From contig CALNYS010000004.1 in the NCBI GenBank assembly GCA_942490855.1, positions 1,426,001 through 1,490,000 on the forward strand: a DNA stretch of 64,000 nucleotides, given 5' to 3'. Position numbers and translations under genes: made by a program. The notes beneath the pieces were generated by a model. It was not told the DNA's origin. It searched no databases and saw nothing but the letters and a program-made list of their open reading frames with translations. Below, one piece after another: positions 49,990-59,978 of the stretch (its first letter is position 1; every line of letters begins with the position of its first letter). Origin of the DNA: CALNYS01 sp942490855. GTDB taxonomy: Bacteria > Planctomycetota > Phycisphaerae > Phycisphaerales > UBA1924.

Positions 49990-52371
49990 GTGAGCGGTGC
50001 GGACTCGAGGCCGCGGCGTGAAGAGCTCGCCGCAGATAATGCGAATACAGGGTGGCAGTGGTTCCCGAGCCGCTTGCGTACGCGGACGTCGTTCGCGTTT
50101 GTCACGCTTGTGTTACTCGCCCTTATTGCGGTGACTCTCTTCATTGCTCTCGCGGTCCGCGAGACGGTCCTCGATCGCGAGCTTGCGCTTCGCCAGGCGA
50201 GCACCGACATGGCCCTCAGCGCCCTCGGGTCGCACGCGCATGGTGCACGCCAGGACGTCCTGGCGCTCGCGCGTTCTCCGGTCGCGAGCGATCTTCTGCG
50301 GGGTCGGATCGATCCCTCACTCGGGGGGGCGTACCCCCGGGGCGAGCAGGTGCTGATCGACCACATCTTGGGGATGGTGGAAACGAAATCCGCTTACCGA
50401 CAGTGCCGGCTGATCGATGCCCAGGGTCTTGAGGCGTTGCGGATCGAGCGGGACGGTGAGCAGGGAACGGTGGACATCGTCGGCGGGGAGGACCTTCAAG
50501 ACAAAGGGCTCCGCGACTATGTCCGGGAGACGCTCGCCCTCGAGGAGGGCGAGGTGTACGTCAGCGCGATCGAGCTCAACCGGGAGTTCGGGCGGGTCGA
50601 GGACCCGTCCTGGCCCGTCCTCCGGATCGCGAGCCCGATCTGGAGCGAGTCGCTCGATCGGGCGGTGGGGCTCGTGATCCTGAACGTGGACATGACCTCC
50701 GCGTTTGCCGAGCTGCGCCAGGTGGCGGTGCACGGGCAACGGCTGTTCCTTGTCAACGAGCGGGGTGAGTTCCTGCTGCACCCGGATCGCGAGCGGGAGT
50801 TCGGGTTCGAGTACGGGCGCCCGCTCGGTGTCGAGGACGAGTTCCACACGCCGCTGCGCGACCTGCGCACCGCGCAGATCGACGGCGCGGACTACATCTT
50901 TACGCTCTCGCGCGGGCAGCTCGCCTCGGGCCCGCGGGTCACGCTGCTCATCGCGCACCTGTCGGAATCGGTCCTCGCGCCGGCGGCGGTGGTGGTGCGG
51001 GCGAGCGCGATCGCCGCGATCCCGGTGCTGCTCGCGAGCCTGGTGGTCGCGCTGTTGCTCTCGCGGTCGCTCGCGCGTCCGATCGAAGCGCTGACCGCCG
51101 CGGCGCGCTCGCGTTCGGGCAGCGACCGGTTCGCGGTCCCGCCCGGGAGCAGCGAGGAGATCGTCGTCCTCTCTGAAGCGCTCAGCCAGATGATGGAGGA
51201 GGTCGCCGCGAACGCGTCGTCGCTCAAGCGCGAGATCGGCGAACGCCAGCTCGCCGAGGAGCGGTTCCGGCGCGCGGTCGAGGGCTCGCCCAACGGGATC
51301 CTGCTCACGGACGCCGCGGGGACGATCATGCTCGTGAACGCGGAGATCGAGCGGCTCTTCGGGTTCGACCGGAACGAGCTGCTCGGGCAGTCGGTCGAGT
51401 GCCTGATCCCGCCGTCGATGCACGCGAAGCACGAGGAGCACCGCGCCGCGTTCCACGCGAAGCCGACGCAGCGGCAGATGGGGGAGGGGCGCGATCTCTT
51501 CGGGGTGCGCAAGGACGGCGAGCTCGTCCCGGTCGAGATCGGGCTCAACCCGCTCGACACCCCCGAGGGCGTCATGGTCCTGGCGACGATCGTGGACATC
51601 ACCGAGCAGCGCAAGGCCAAGGACCGGCTGAGCTCCTACGCGGCCCGCCTCGAGCAGAGCAACGCCGAGCTCGAACGGTTCGCGTACGTCGTGTCGCACG
51701 ACCTCAAGTCGCCCCTGCGCGGGATGGCGAACGTCGCGTGCTGGCTCCTTGACGATCTCGAGAAGATCGTTGACGAGGAGGCCCGCGAGAATCTGTCCTT
51801 GATGGTGGATCGCGCCGACCGGCTGACCCGGCTCATCGACGGGATCCTGCAGTACTCCCGCGTCACGCGCCAGGCGATCGACCCGAAACCGCTCGACAGC
51901 GGGGCGGTCATCGCGGGGGTGATCGAGTCGCTGGACCACTCCGACGAGGTCAGCGTCCGGACCGAGGGGGCGTTCCCGGAGATCGTCTACGACGAGACGC
52001 AGTTCCAGCAGGTGCTGCTGAACCTGATCGACAACGCGATCCGTCACTCGGCCCGCCCCGCGGGCGAGGTCGTCATCTCGTGCGAGGAAGTTGACACGGC
52101 CTGGAGGTTTTCCGTGCGAGACAACGGCGAAGGCATCGAGAAGCGCCACTTCGAGCGCATCTTCGGTTTGTTCCAGACGCTCTCGACGAGCTCCGAGGGA
52201 CGGGCGGCGGGCATCGGGCTCACGATCGTCAAGCGGATCGTCGAACGAAACGGCGGCGAGGTCGAGGTGCGCTCGCTCGTGGGCAAGGGCGCCGAGTTCC
52301 GGTTCTCGGTCCCCTTCGCGGCGCCGGTCTCGAACGTGCACGCGATCCTGGCCGCAGGGAGCACGACATGA
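49990..52371 (+). CDS. Membrane sensor histidine kinase: Cache-like sensor, HAMP-like, PAS, kinase
   Basis: This 793-residue protein starts at GTG. Transmembrane segments at about 35-56 and 331-358 bracket a periplasmic dCache-like sensor (LIDAQGLEALRIERDGE, YVSAIELNREFG, FLVNERGEFLLHPD). A HAMP-like linker (SRSLARPIEALTAAA) and a PAS domain (about 423-540, EGSPNGILLTDAAGTIMLVN) follow. The kinase domain has His570 in FAYVVSHDLKSPLRGMANV, the N-box LLNLIDNAIRHS, G1 VRDNGEGIEK and G2 AAGIGLTIVKRI. It lacks its own receiver; the next gene (ATGA overlap) encodes one. An extracellular small-molecule signal is likely but unnamed. Confidence 0.92.
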   Translation: MSGADSRPRREELAADNANTGWQWFPSRLRTRTSFAFVTLVLLALIAVTLFIALAVRETVLDRELALRQASTDMALSALGSHAHGARQDVLALARSPVASDLLRGRIDPSLGGAYPRGEQVLIDHILGMVETKSAYRQCRLIDAQGLEALRIERDGEQGTVDIVGGEDLQDKGLRDYVRETLALEEGEVYVSAIELNREFGRVEDPSWPVLRIASPIWSESLDRAVGLVILNVDMTSAFAELRQVAVHGQRLFLVNERGEFLLHPDREREFGFEYGRPLGVEDEFHTPLRDLRTAQIDGADYIFTLSRGQLASGPRVTLLIAHLSESVLAPAAVVVRASAIAAIPVLLASLVVALLLSRSLARPIEALTAAARSRSGSDRFAVPPGSSEEIVVLSEALSQMMEEVAANASSLKREIGERQLAEERFRRAVEGSPNGILLTDAAGTIMLVNAEIERLFGFDRNELLGQSVECLIPPSMHAKHEEHRAAFHAKPTQRQMGEGRDLFGVRKDGELVPVEIGLNPLDTPEGVMVLATIVDITEQRKAKDRLSSYAARLEQSNAELERFAYVVSHDLKSPLRGMANVACWLLDDLEKIVDEEARENLSLMVDRADRLTRLIDGILQYSRVTRQAIDPKPLDSGAVIAGVIESLDHSDEVSVRTEGAFPEIVYDETQFQQVLLNLIDNAIRHSARPAGEVVISCEEVDTAWRFSVRDNGEGIEKRHFERIFGLFQTLSTSSEGRAAGIGLTIVKRIVERNGGEVEVRSLVGKGAEFRFSVPFAAPVSNVHAILAAGSTT

Positions 52372-52811
52372 GTGAGATGCTGACGAGCACCGAGCCGGTG
52401 CTGCTGGTTGAGGACGACCTGCTGGACGTCAAGAGCGTGCGCCGCGCGTTCAAGATGAACGGGGTGACGAACCCGCTGCACGTGGCGACCAACGGCGAGG
52501 AGGCGCTGGAGTACCTCCGCTCGCGCGTGAGCGAGGCGAGCGATGGCGAGCCGTCGTTCCCGCGGCTGATCCTGCTGGACATCAACATGCCCGTGATGAA
52601 CGGGCTTGAGTTTCTCGTTGCGTACAAGAGCGACGACGCGTTCAAGCACATCCCGGCGGTCGTGCTGACGACCTCGACCGAGGAGCACGACCGGCTGGAG
52701 TCGTACCGCAACGGGATCGCTGGGTACATCGTCAAGCCTGTGGACTTTGAGGCCTTCCGTGAAGCGATCCGGCGCTTCGATCGGTACTGGGCCATTTGTG
52801 AGTTGCCATAA
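52368..52811 (+). CDS. Single-domain response regulator (Rcp1-like)
   Basis: This 147-residue protein starts in an ATGA overlap with the kinase gene. LLVEDDLLDVKSVRRAF holds the acidic pair, LILLDINMPVMNG the phospho-acceptor Asp, VLTTSTEEHD the Thr and YIVKPVD the Lys. The spacing and long loop after the first helix match Rcp1-type regulators that serve phytochrome-like kinases. It has no output domain. It is likely the direct phospho-acceptor of the upstream kinase. Confidence 0.92.
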   Translation: MSEMLTSTEPVLLVEDDLLDVKSVRRAFKMNGVTNPLHVATNGEEALEYLRSRVSEASDGEPSFPRLILLDINMPVMNGLEFLVAYKSDDAFKHIPAVVLTTSTEEHDRLESYRNGIAGYIVKPVDFEAFREAIRRFDRYWAICELP

Positions 52812-52822
52812 GGGGATCTGGT

Positions 52823-55800
52823 ATGCCCAAGCGCGAGACCGAACAGGACGACACGCCCCGAACACTCGAAGGCGCACCGGGAGCGCCCGAGAGGACGGGC
52901 GCACGGCCCAAGTACGTGGTCTGTGTCGGCGCGTCCGCGGGCGGGCTCGAGCCGGTGCAGCAGTACTTCGGCGAGATGCCCAACGACACGGGCGCCGCGT
53001 TCGTGCTCGTGCTGCACCTCTCGCCCGACTTCAAGTCGATGATGCCTGAGCTGCTCGCGAAGCACACCACGATGCCCGTGGCGACGGTCGAGCAGGACAC
53101 GGAGCTGACGCCGAACGCGATCCACCTCATCCCGCCGAGGAAGAACATGGTGATCTCGGAGGGGCGGCTGCGCCTCACGGATCAGGACCGCGCGCCGGGG
53201 CACGCGGTGAACTCGCCGATCGACATCTTCCTTCAGTCGCTCGCGGAAGACCGGGGCCCGAACGGCATCGGCGTGATCCTGTCGGGCACGGGCAGCGACG
53301 GGTCCCGCGGGATCGAGAACCTCAAGGATTCGGGCGGGTTCGTGCTCGTCCAGGACCCGGGCTCGGCGAAGTTCGACGGGATGCCCGTCAGCGCAATGCT
53401 CACGCGCATCGTGGACCACTGCGCCGAACCGAAGAAGCTCGCGACGATCACCGCCGACCTGATCCTGCGCCGGATGCCGGGCGTCGAGAACCTCTCGGAG
53501 GACCCCGAGCGGCTGGACGATCACGCGCTCGCGGTGGTCGAGACGCTCAAGCACGTGACCGCGGTGGACTACCGGTACTGCCGCGAGTCGATGCTGATGC
53601 GGCGCGTCAGGCGACGCATGGCGCTGATCGGCTCGGCGACGGTGCCCGACTACATCGAGTACCTGCGCACCAACACCGAGGAGGTGCGCCGTCTGGGCGA
53701 GGACCTGCTCATCGGTGTGACCTCGTTCTTCCGCGACCCGCTGGCGTTCGAGTCGCTCAAGCGCCACGTGTCGCGCCAGATCGCCAGCCGCACGCTCTCG
53801 GACCCGTTCCGGGTGTGGGTGCCCGCGTGCTCGACGGGGCAGGAGGCGTACTCGATCGCCATGATGCTGACCGAGGCGATGGAGGCGACGGGGCGCCAGC
53901 TGCAGGTGAAGATCTTCGCGACCGACCTCGATCAGGACTCGCTCGCGACCGCCAGCACCGCCGTCTACAGCGCGGCGGCGACGCAGGACATGAGCTCGGC
54001 GAGGCTGGCGCAGTATTTCATCGCCACCGACGGCGCGTTCAAGGTGCGCCAGTCGCTGCGGGACATGGTCATCTTCGCGCGCCAGGACATCGTCGCCGAC
54101 CCGCCCTTTACCAAGATCGACCTCGTCAGCTGCCGCAATTTCCTGATCTACGCGAAGACGCCGGCGCAGGAGCACGTCCTGAGCAAGCTGCACTTTGCGC
54201 TGCGGGTCGGTGGGACGCTGTTCCTCGGCTCGGGGGAGTCGCTCGGGAAGCTGGACGCGGAGTTCGAGACCCAGGACCTCTCCGCGAAGGTCTACAAGAA
54301 GACGCGCGAGGCGAACCTGCACCTCTCGCGCGCGAGGTTCGGGCCCGCGCCCCACACGTCGATGATGCACGTTCCCGAGACCAAGCGGTCGGGGAGCGAC
54401 GGCTCGGGCGTCCTGCGCGCGGTCGCCGAGACGCTGGCGTCGGTCGACAACCGGACGGTCGCGCTGCTCGACAGCGACGGGACGCTCCTTGACGTCATCG
54501 ACGACCCGCTCAAGGTGTTCCGGGTGTCCAAGGGGAACCCCACGACGGACACGATGCGCCTCGTCGGCGAGCACGTCGCGACCGCGATCGCGACGGGGCT
54601 CCACCGCCTGCGCGCCGGCGAGAACGAGGTGGTCTACGCGGTCATCGACGACCAGCCCGACGACATCGGGCGCCTCAACGTGCGCTTGCGTTCGGCTCAG
54701 GCGGGCCATGGCGGCGCGCCGCTCGTGCTGTTCATCGTAGACGCCGCGAGCGACCAGTCGGCGTTCATCGAGCCTACGGAGTCCGACGAAACCTCCGCGC
54801 GACAGATCACGCAGCTCAAAGCCGAGCTCCTCCAGACGCGCGAGAGCTTGCAGGCGAGCATCGAGGAACTGCAGACGTCCAACGAGGAGCAGCAGTCCAC
54901 CAACGAGGAGTTGGTCGCCGCGAACGAGGAGATGCAGTCCACGAACGAGGAGCTCCTCTCGGTCAACGAGGAGCTCTCGACGGTGAACCTCGAGTACCAG
55001 AAGAGCAACAAGCAGCTCGAGATCCTGGCCGCCGACCTCGACAACCTCCTCACGAGCACCAAGATCGGGACGATCTTCCTCGACAACCAGCTGCTCATCC
55101 GCAAGTTCACCCCGACGGTCTGCGGAATCATCAAGCTGGTCGAGCACGACATCGGGCGCTCGATCGATCACTTCAAGCAGCACCTGCCCCCCAGCCTCCC
55201 GGCGTTGATCAACGACGTCGTCGATACCGGCGTCCCGTCAGAAGAAGAGTTCCGCGGGCCCGACGAGCGCTGGTACCTCGTGCGCGTGCTCCCGTACATC
55301 GGGAGCGACCACGTGCGCACCGGCGTGCTGCTGACGTTCGTCGACGTCGCCGCGCTCAAGAACGCCGAAGAGACCATGCGGATGATGAACGAGGGGCTCG
55401 CGTCGGCCAACCGGCTGCTCTCGGAGCAGCGCGAGGAACTCGAGGACCTGTTCTCTATCGTCGCCCACGATCTCAAACGCCCCGTGCTCTCGCTCGACGG
55501 GCTGCTGAAGCTCGCCGACAACGGCACCGAGGAAGAGCGGCGAGAGCGCATCGGGCGAGCGATCGAAGAGGTCGCGCGGATGCGCCGGATGCTCGTGGAT
55601 CTCGAGCAGATGGCCGCCGTGACCCGGCGTCAGGTGAACTACGCGACGGTCGACGTGAAGGCGTGGCTGACCAAGCTCGTGGACCGGTTCCAGGACCGCG
55701 CGACGGAGAAGGGCGTCAGGCTCAACTGCATGTGCGACCAGCGCACGGCGCACCTGCCGCTCGCGGCGGTCGAGGAGATCGCGATCAACCTCATCGAGAA

Positions 55801-56494
55801 CGCGATGAAGTACGGGTGCACCGAGACGGACCCGCAGATCGATATCTCCTGCGAGCTCATCGGGCGGCACTTCCGGCTCGCCGTCCGCGACAACGGCAAG
55901 GGGATCGCGCCGCACAACCACGACAAGATCTTCGAGCCCTTCCGCCGCCTCGACGCCGACCTCGCCGACGGATCGGGGATCGGGCTCGTCGCGGTGCGCC
56001 GCATGCTCAACCGCGTCGGCGGCTCGGTCGAACTCGACTCCGACGTCGGGCAGGGCGCGAAGTTCGCGGTGAGCGTCCCGGTCGAGGGGCGCCCGGTCGA
56101 GCGAGGGATCCTCCGCGTCCTCGTCGTCGAGGACGACCCGCTGGACGTCAAAATCACGCTCCGTTACCTCGGCTCCGAGCACAAGGCGACCGTGGTGCGA
56201 TCGCTGGCCGAGGCGATCGACCGTGTCGAGAAAGAGCCCTTCGACCTGGTCCTGCTCGACCTCTCGCTGGAAGACGGGCACGGGTTCCGCCTGGTGGCCC
56301 GTCTCAACGAGCTGCACCTGGACATCCCGGTCGTTGTCCTCAGCGGGCAGGCCGAGGGGATCGCCCAGGAGGCGATGCTGACCAGCGTGAGCGGTTTTAT
56401 CGAGAAGGGCGACCTCTCCAGCGAGATTCTGCATAAGCGCATAGCCGAGGCGATCGAGCACATCGAGGAAGGCGCTGCAACAAGCCCCGTCTGA
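52823..56494 (+). CDS. CheB-CheR-PAS-histidine kinase-receiver hybrid
   Basis: This 1223-residue protein has, in order: a CheB methylesterase (about 30-215) with Ser38 in VGASAGG, His65 in LVLHLSPD and Asp159 in LSGTGSDG; a CheR methyltransferase (about 235-495) with VWVPACSTGQEAYSIA, TSFFRD and SCRNFLIY; and a PAS-like segment (about 530-645). A long coiled-coil linker of repeated STNEEL units (about 655-745), a second PAS (745-850), a kinase with His882 in FSIVAHDLKRPVLSLDG, an ATPase domain with NLIENAMKYG and GSGIGLVAVRR, and a C-terminal receiver (VLVVEDDPLDVK, LVLLDLSLEDG) follow. All catalytic residues are present. No chemoreceptor genes are in the window, so its role in chemotaxis or another sensory system is open. 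Confidence 0.94.
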   Translation: MPKRETEQDDTPRTLEGAPGAPERTGARPKYVVCVGASAGGLEPVQQYFGEMPNDTGAAFVLVLHLSPDFKSMMPELLAKHTTMPVATVEQDTELTPNAIHLIPPRKNMVISEGRLRLTDQDRAPGHAVNSPIDIFLQSLAEDRGPNGIGVILSGTGSDGSRGIENLKDSGGFVLVQDPGSAKFDGMPVSAMLTRIVDHCAEPKKLATITADLILRRMPGVENLSEDPERLDDHALAVVETLKHVTAVDYRYCRESMLMRRVRRRMALIGSATVPDYIEYLRTNTEEVRRLGEDLLIGVTSFFRDPLAFESLKRHVSRQIASRTLSDPFRVWVPACSTGQEAYSIAMMLTEAMEATGRQLQVKIFATDLDQDSLATASTAVYSAAATQDMSSARLAQYFIATDGAFKVRQSLRDMVIFARQDIVADPPFTKIDLVSCRNFLIYAKTPAQEHVLSKLHFALRVGGTLFLGSGESLGKLDAEFETQDLSAKVYKKTREANLHLSRARFGPAPHTSMMHVPETKRSGSDGSGVLRAVAETLASVDNRTVALLDSDGTLLDVIDDPLKVFRVSKGNPTTDTMRLVGEHVATAIATGLHRLRAGENEVVYAVIDDQPDDIGRLNVRLRSAQAGHGGAPLVLFIVDAASDQSAFIEPTESDETSARQITQLKAELLQTRESLQASIEELQTSNEEQQSTNEELVAANEEMQSTNEELLSVNEELSTVNLEYQKSNKQLEILAADLDNLLTSTKIGTIFLDNQLLIRKFTPTVCGIIKLVEHDIGRSIDHFKQHLPPSLPALINDVVDTGVPSEEEFRGPDERWYLVRVLPYIGSDHVRTGVLLTFVDVAALKNAEETMRMMNEGLASANRLLSEQREELEDLFSIVAHDLKRPVLSLDGLLKLADNGTEEERRERIGRAIEEVARMRRMLVDLEQMAAVTRRQVNYATVDVKAWLTKLVDRFQDRATEKGVRLNCMCDQRTAHLPLAAVEEIAINLIENAMKYGCTETDPQIDISCELIGRHFRLAVRDNGKGIAPHNHDKIFEPFRRLDADLADGSGIGLVAVRRMLNRVGGSVELDSDVGQGAKFAVSVPVEGRPVERGILRVLVVEDDPLDVKITLRYLGSEHKATVVRSLAEAIDRVEKEPFDLVLLDLSLEDGHGFRLVARLNELHLDIPVVVLSGQAEGIAQEAMLTSVSGFIEKGDLSSEILHKRIAEAIEHIEEGAATSPV

Positions 56495-56510
56495 CAGTAC
56501 GATTCTGGGG

Positions 56511-56963
56511 ATGACAGAGCCGTTGAAGCTACTCCTTGTCGACGATGACTCGTCGTTCGCCTTCCTCGCCCGTTCAGCCCTCGAAATGGCGGTCTCGCCG
56601 GAGACGCCGTACACCCTTACGGTGCTCGAGGACGGTCAGTACGCGGTCGACTACATCCTCGGCGTCGGTGAGTACGCCGACCGCATCCGCCACCCGCTGC
56701 CGCACCTGGTGCTGCTCGACCAACGCATGAACCTGATGGACGGCGCGGACGTGCTGCGCGAGCTCAAGGGCCACGACGTCGGCCGCTCGATCCCGATGTG
56801 CATCATGAGCACGTCGGACCAGACGAAGCAGAAGCAGAAGTCCTACGAGCTCGGCGCGACGTTCTGCATCACCAAGCCGCTGAAACTCGAAGATCTCGCC
56901 GCGAAGCTGAAGCTCGTCGTCGAGTTCGCCACCCAGGTGCTCGAGCTGCCGCGCGTCGGCTAG
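56511..56963 (+). CDS. Single-domain response regulator
   Basis: This 150-residue protein has LLLVDDDSSFAFLARSAL with the acidic pair, LVLLDQRMNLMDG the phospho-acceptor Asp, CIMSTSDQTKQK the Ser/Thr position and FCITKPLKLED the Lys. It is of the same Rcp1-like size class as the regulator at 52368. It follows the CheB-CheR hybrid by 16 bases. It ends 12 bases from the stop of the convergent kinase gene, with no visible terminator between. Confidence 0.9.
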   Translation: MTEPLKLLLVDDDSSFAFLARSALEMAVSPETPYTLTVLEDGQYAVDYILGVGEYADRIRHPLPHLVLLDQRMNLMDGADVLRELKGHDVGRSIPMCIMSTSDQTKQKQKSYELGATFCITKPLKLEDLAAKLKLVVEFATQVLELPRVG

Positions 56964-56975
56964 CGCGCGTGCGGC

Positions 56976-58544
56976 CTACGCCGCGATACGCAGCGGTTCT
57001 GCCGGGACGCGGATCGACCCGAGGATCTCATCGGTCGGGAACGGGCGCTCCCACACCCCGCCCAGCTCGGTCGCGAAGCGGAACGAGTTGTCGCCGCGCG
57101 TCTTCGAGGCCTTGTGCGACGCTTGCTCCAGGCGATCGACCCATGCCGACGGGTCCTTCGACGGGCCCGCGACCAGGACCTCGCGCTCGCCGAGGATGCG
57201 GACGAGGTCGTTCGTTCGGCATGTGGCTTTCAGGAACTCCCCGATGGAGTCGGCGCAGGCGCCGGCGCCGGGGGTGCAGCGGAGCATCGCGAGGGGCTGC
57301 GTTTCGTATTTCGAGTCCAGATGATGGAGATAGGCCTGCATCAGGGCTTTGGGGCGCGCCTGCGGCACGATCATCGAGAAGCGGCTGCCATCGCCGAGCT
57401 CGCTGGCGACCTCGAGACGCCCGAAGTTAATCGTGACGAGCTGCGTGGCGATCGAGAGCCCGAGCCCGAACCCCTTGGTCCGCGCGTGCTCGTCGTTGGG
57501 CGCTTGCTTGAAGCGATCGAAGATCAGGGCGAGGTCTTCCTGCGCGATCCCCGGCCCGGCGTCCACCACCGTGAACCGCACCCAGCAGGGCTCGAGGACC
57601 TCGGCGACGACCCGGACCGCGGTCCCGGCGGGCGAGAACTTGACCGCGTTCCCGATGATGTTCGTGAGCACGCGCTCGGCTTTGAAGGGGTCGACGAAGA
57701 TGTCGGGGAGCCCGTCGGGGAGGTCGCTCTCGAACGTCACACCCTTGGATCGGGCGCGGGACTTGGCCATCGGCGCGATGTCGCCGAGGAGCTCGGCGGG
57801 CGAGACGGGTCGGCGGTCCAGACGCAGGAGCCCGGCGCGCAGCTTGGTGCTGTCGAGGAAGTCGTCGATCATCCCCGCGAGCTGGTCCGTCGCGCGGTCG
57901 ACGTACCGCAGATGCTCGGCCTGCTCGTCGGTCACCGGGCCGGCGAGCCCGTCGCTGATGATCGACGCGAACTCCTTGATGACCGCGATCGGCGTGCGGA
58001 AGTCGTGGGCGACGTCGTCAACGAAGTCGTGTGCGGCCTGCGTGGTCGCCTTGAGCTGTTCGTTGTTGTACGCGAGCTCGCGGTTGGCCCGGCGCAGCTG
58101 CACGGAAAGATCGCTGACCGTCTGCGCGAGGCGGTGACGACGGAGGCACTCCTTGATCGAGTGCGCGAGGTACGTCCCGTCCGTCATCGCGTTGGCTTTG
58201 TTGAGGTAGTCCGCCGCTCCCTGGCGGAACGCGCCGACCGCGATCTGCTCGCTGCCGCAGGAGGTGGTCACCAGCATCGGGCCGTAGTTGCCGCGGACGA
58301 AGTCCGGGAGCCAGTCGAGCGCCGTCGTCCCGTCGAGCTGGTAGTCGCAGAGGCTCACGCAGGATCGGGTCTCGCCCGTCAGCGAGGCCAGCGCCTCGGC
58401 GGGGTCGGAGAAGCACGAGATTTCAACAGCTTCTGAGAGCGTGGGCGCGATCGCCTCGACGCCCTTGCGCAGGAGATCGGCGTGGGACGCGTTGTCGTCA
58501 ATAATCACTACAAGAAGAGTTTCCTGTCTATTCGGGGCACTCAT
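56976..58544 (-). CDS. Receiver-histidine kinase hybrid with GGDEF-like C-terminal domain (copy A)
   Basis: This protein has 522 residues from ATG 58544 (GGGAG upstream; ATG 58559 also in frame). The N-terminal receiver has VVIIDDNASH, Asp67 in LCDYQLDG, MLVTTSCGS and YLNKAN. A helical linker precedes the kinase, with His180 in DDVAHDFRTPIAVIKEF, the N-box LTNIIGNAVKFS, VVDAGPGIAQ and GFGLGLSIATQL. The last 115 residues (PLAMLRCTPGAGACADSIG, CRTNDLVRILGEREVLVAG) follow the strand order of a GGDEF domain but lack the GGDEF loop. It shares this whole architecture with the gene at 60343, evidence of a tandem duplication. Confidence 0.9.
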   Translation of the reverse strand: MSAPNRQETLLVVIIDDNASHADLLRKGVEAIAPTLSEAVEISCFSDPAEALASLTGETRSCVSLCDYQLDGTTALDWLPDFVRGNYGPMLVTTSCGSEQIAVGAFRQGAADYLNKANAMTDGTYLAHSIKECLRRHRLAQTVSDLSVQLRRANRELAYNNEQLKATTQAAHDFVDDVAHDFRTPIAVIKEFASIISDGLAGPVTDEQAEHLRYVDRATDQLAGMIDDFLDSTKLRAGLLRLDRRPVSPAELLGDIAPMAKSRARSKGVTFESDLPDGLPDIFVDPFKAERVLTNIIGNAVKFSPAGTAVRVVAEVLEPCWVRFTVVDAGPGIAQEDLALIFDRFKQAPNDEHARTKGFGLGLSIATQLVTINFGRLEVASELGDGSRFSMIVPQARPKALMQAYLHHLDSKYETQPLAMLRCTPGAGACADSIGEFLKATCRTNDLVRILGEREVLVAGPSKDPSAWVDRLEQASHKASKTRGDNSFRFATELGGVWERPFPTDEILGSIRVPAEPLRIAA

Positions 58545-58731
58545 CGTGGTCGCTCCCATCTTCCAATTGTCATCGACGCAACCGGCCCCGCAGTGCAGTC
58601 TGACTTGCCCCCCTGCGCGCGCGAGAACGCCCCCTCAACCGGGGAGTCCCGCCGGGGAGAGCGTGAGGCAGCGAATTTATCGGCGTGCGGCCCGTTACGA
58701 CCGTGCCCCCAGAACCGGTGGGGGGCGGGCG

Positions 58732-59121
58732 CTAGGCGGCTTCCTGCGCGACGAGCCCGAACTCGCGCTCGAGGATCGGCTTCAGCCGGTCCCACACGTG
58801 GTTCCCCTTGCGCACGAAGTGGGCGCCGGCCCGCTGGGTGCGCAAGCGCGTCTCGGGGCTGGCTTCCCCGGTGAGCATGACGATGCGCGTGGACTTCAGG
58901 CGCTCGTCCTGCATGAGCTGCTCGCAGATCTCCAGCCCGTTGCCCGAGGGCATGAGCACGTCGAGGACAATCAGATCCGGAACAGCGTCCGTCGCCGCCC
59001 GGACCGCCTCGCGGAGATCGGTAAACGCCATCGTCTCGAGCCCCAGCGCCTCGCAGCGCTTGGCGAGCGCCGAGAGCATGCCAGAGTCATCGTCGACCAG
59101 CATCACGGTTGGGTGGTGCAT
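58732..59121 (-). CDS. Single-domain response regulator
   Basis: This 129-residue protein has VMLVDDDSGMLSALAKRC as the acidic pair, LIVLDVLMPSGNG with the acceptor Asp, IVMLTGEASPET as the Thr region and HFVRKGNHV in place of the usual K-P loop. A well-formed receiver without output domain, third in line after the copy B kinase. The 187 bases between it and copy A kinase hold no gene. Confidence 0.9.
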   Translation of the reverse strand: MHHPTVMLVDDDSGMLSALAKRCEALGLETMAFTDLREAVRAATDAVPDLIVLDVLMPSGNGLEICEQLMQDERLKSTRIVMLTGEASPETRLRTQRAGAHFVRKGNHVWDRLKPILEREFGLVAQEAA

Positions 59122-59133
59122 CGTGGGTCCTCC

Positions 59134-59538
59134 TCAGATGCTGGGGATCTCGATCCGTTCCTCGTGCAGCGCCTGGCGCACGCACTTGACGAGCTCGCCG
59201 CTCTCGAACGGCTTACCGAGGAAGCTGAACGCCCCGTGCTGGTGCGCCAGCGCCCGCAGGCTCGCCGTGTTCTCGCCGGAGATGATGATCAGCGGAACGG
59301 GCGGGACGTCCTCGTTGTTGCGCAGCCGCTCGAGAACGCTGAAGCCGTTCCCAGCGGGCATGTTGACGTCGAGGATGAGCAGGTCCGGCTGGTGCTTCAG
59401 CGCCGCGTCGAGGGCCATGTAGCCGTCGTGGGCGATCACCGTGGTGTAGCCCAGCTTGCTGAGCCGCGCCGAGAGCGCCGCGGTAAACGGCGCGTCATCG
59501 TCGGCGATAAGGATCGTGCGTGGTTCGTCGGCGTGCAT
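59134..59538 (-). CDS. Single-domain response regulator
   Basis: This 134-residue protein starts where the previous gene stops (TGATG, one-base overlap). ILIADDDAPFTAALSARLSK, LLILDVNMPAGNGF, LIIISGENTASL and FLGKPFESGE are the four receiver motifs, all intact. No output domain. It resembles its two neighbours closely enough to suggest local duplication. Confidence 0.92.
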   Translation of the reverse strand: MHADEPRTILIADDDAPFTAALSARLSKLGYTTVIAHDGYMALDAALKHQPDLLILDVNMPAGNGFSVLERLRNNEDVPPVPLIIISGENTASLRALAHQHGAFSFLGKPFESGELVKCVRQALHEERIEIPSI

Positions 59539-59945
59539 CAGGCGTGGCTCCGGTTCTGGGGGTCTGGCGCGCTGTCGGCGCGAAGGGTGAGCTCCGCCTC
59601 GATAAGCGAGAGCAGCGTGAGCGTTTCGAATGGCTTGCGAAGGGTGGTGACGTTCTCGATGTCCCGGAGCTCGCGCCGGAAGTCGTCGCGGAACCCCGTG
59701 ATCACGACGACGGGGACGTCGCTCGTCTCGCGTAGTCGGTTGAGCAGGCTCACGCCGTCGCCGCCGGGCATGTTCAGGTCGGTGATGACCAGGTCAACGT
59801 CGTGGTCCTCGAAGCGGACCAGCCCCTGGGCGCCGGTCGCCGCCGTCACGCAGTGGTACCCCTCGGAACCGAGACGGGCGCAGAGCGCGTCGATCAGGTC
59901 CGGGTCGTTGTCGATCAGCAGGATGGTTGGTTGGTCGTTGTGCAT
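59538..59945 (-). CDS. Single-domain response regulator
   Basis: This 135-residue protein has ILLIDNDPDLIDALCARLGS as the acidic region (Asp-Asn-Asp), LVITDLNMPGGDGVSLLNRL with the acceptor Asp, VVVITGFRDDF and TLRKPFET. The first acidic pair is DND rather than DDD, still compatible with metal binding. Stand-alone receiver, coupled to the downstream regulator gene by a one-base stop/start overlap. Confidence 0.92.
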   Translation of the reverse strand: MHNDQPTILLIDNDPDLIDALCARLGSEGYHCVTAATGAQGLVRFEDHDVDLVITDLNMPGGDGVSLLNRLRETSDVPVVVITGFRDDFRRELRDIENVTTLRKPFETLTLLSLIEAELTLRADSAPDPQNRSHA

Positions 59946-59978
59946 GGTGTTCCTCGGCTCGTCGGTCCGTGTCCGCGC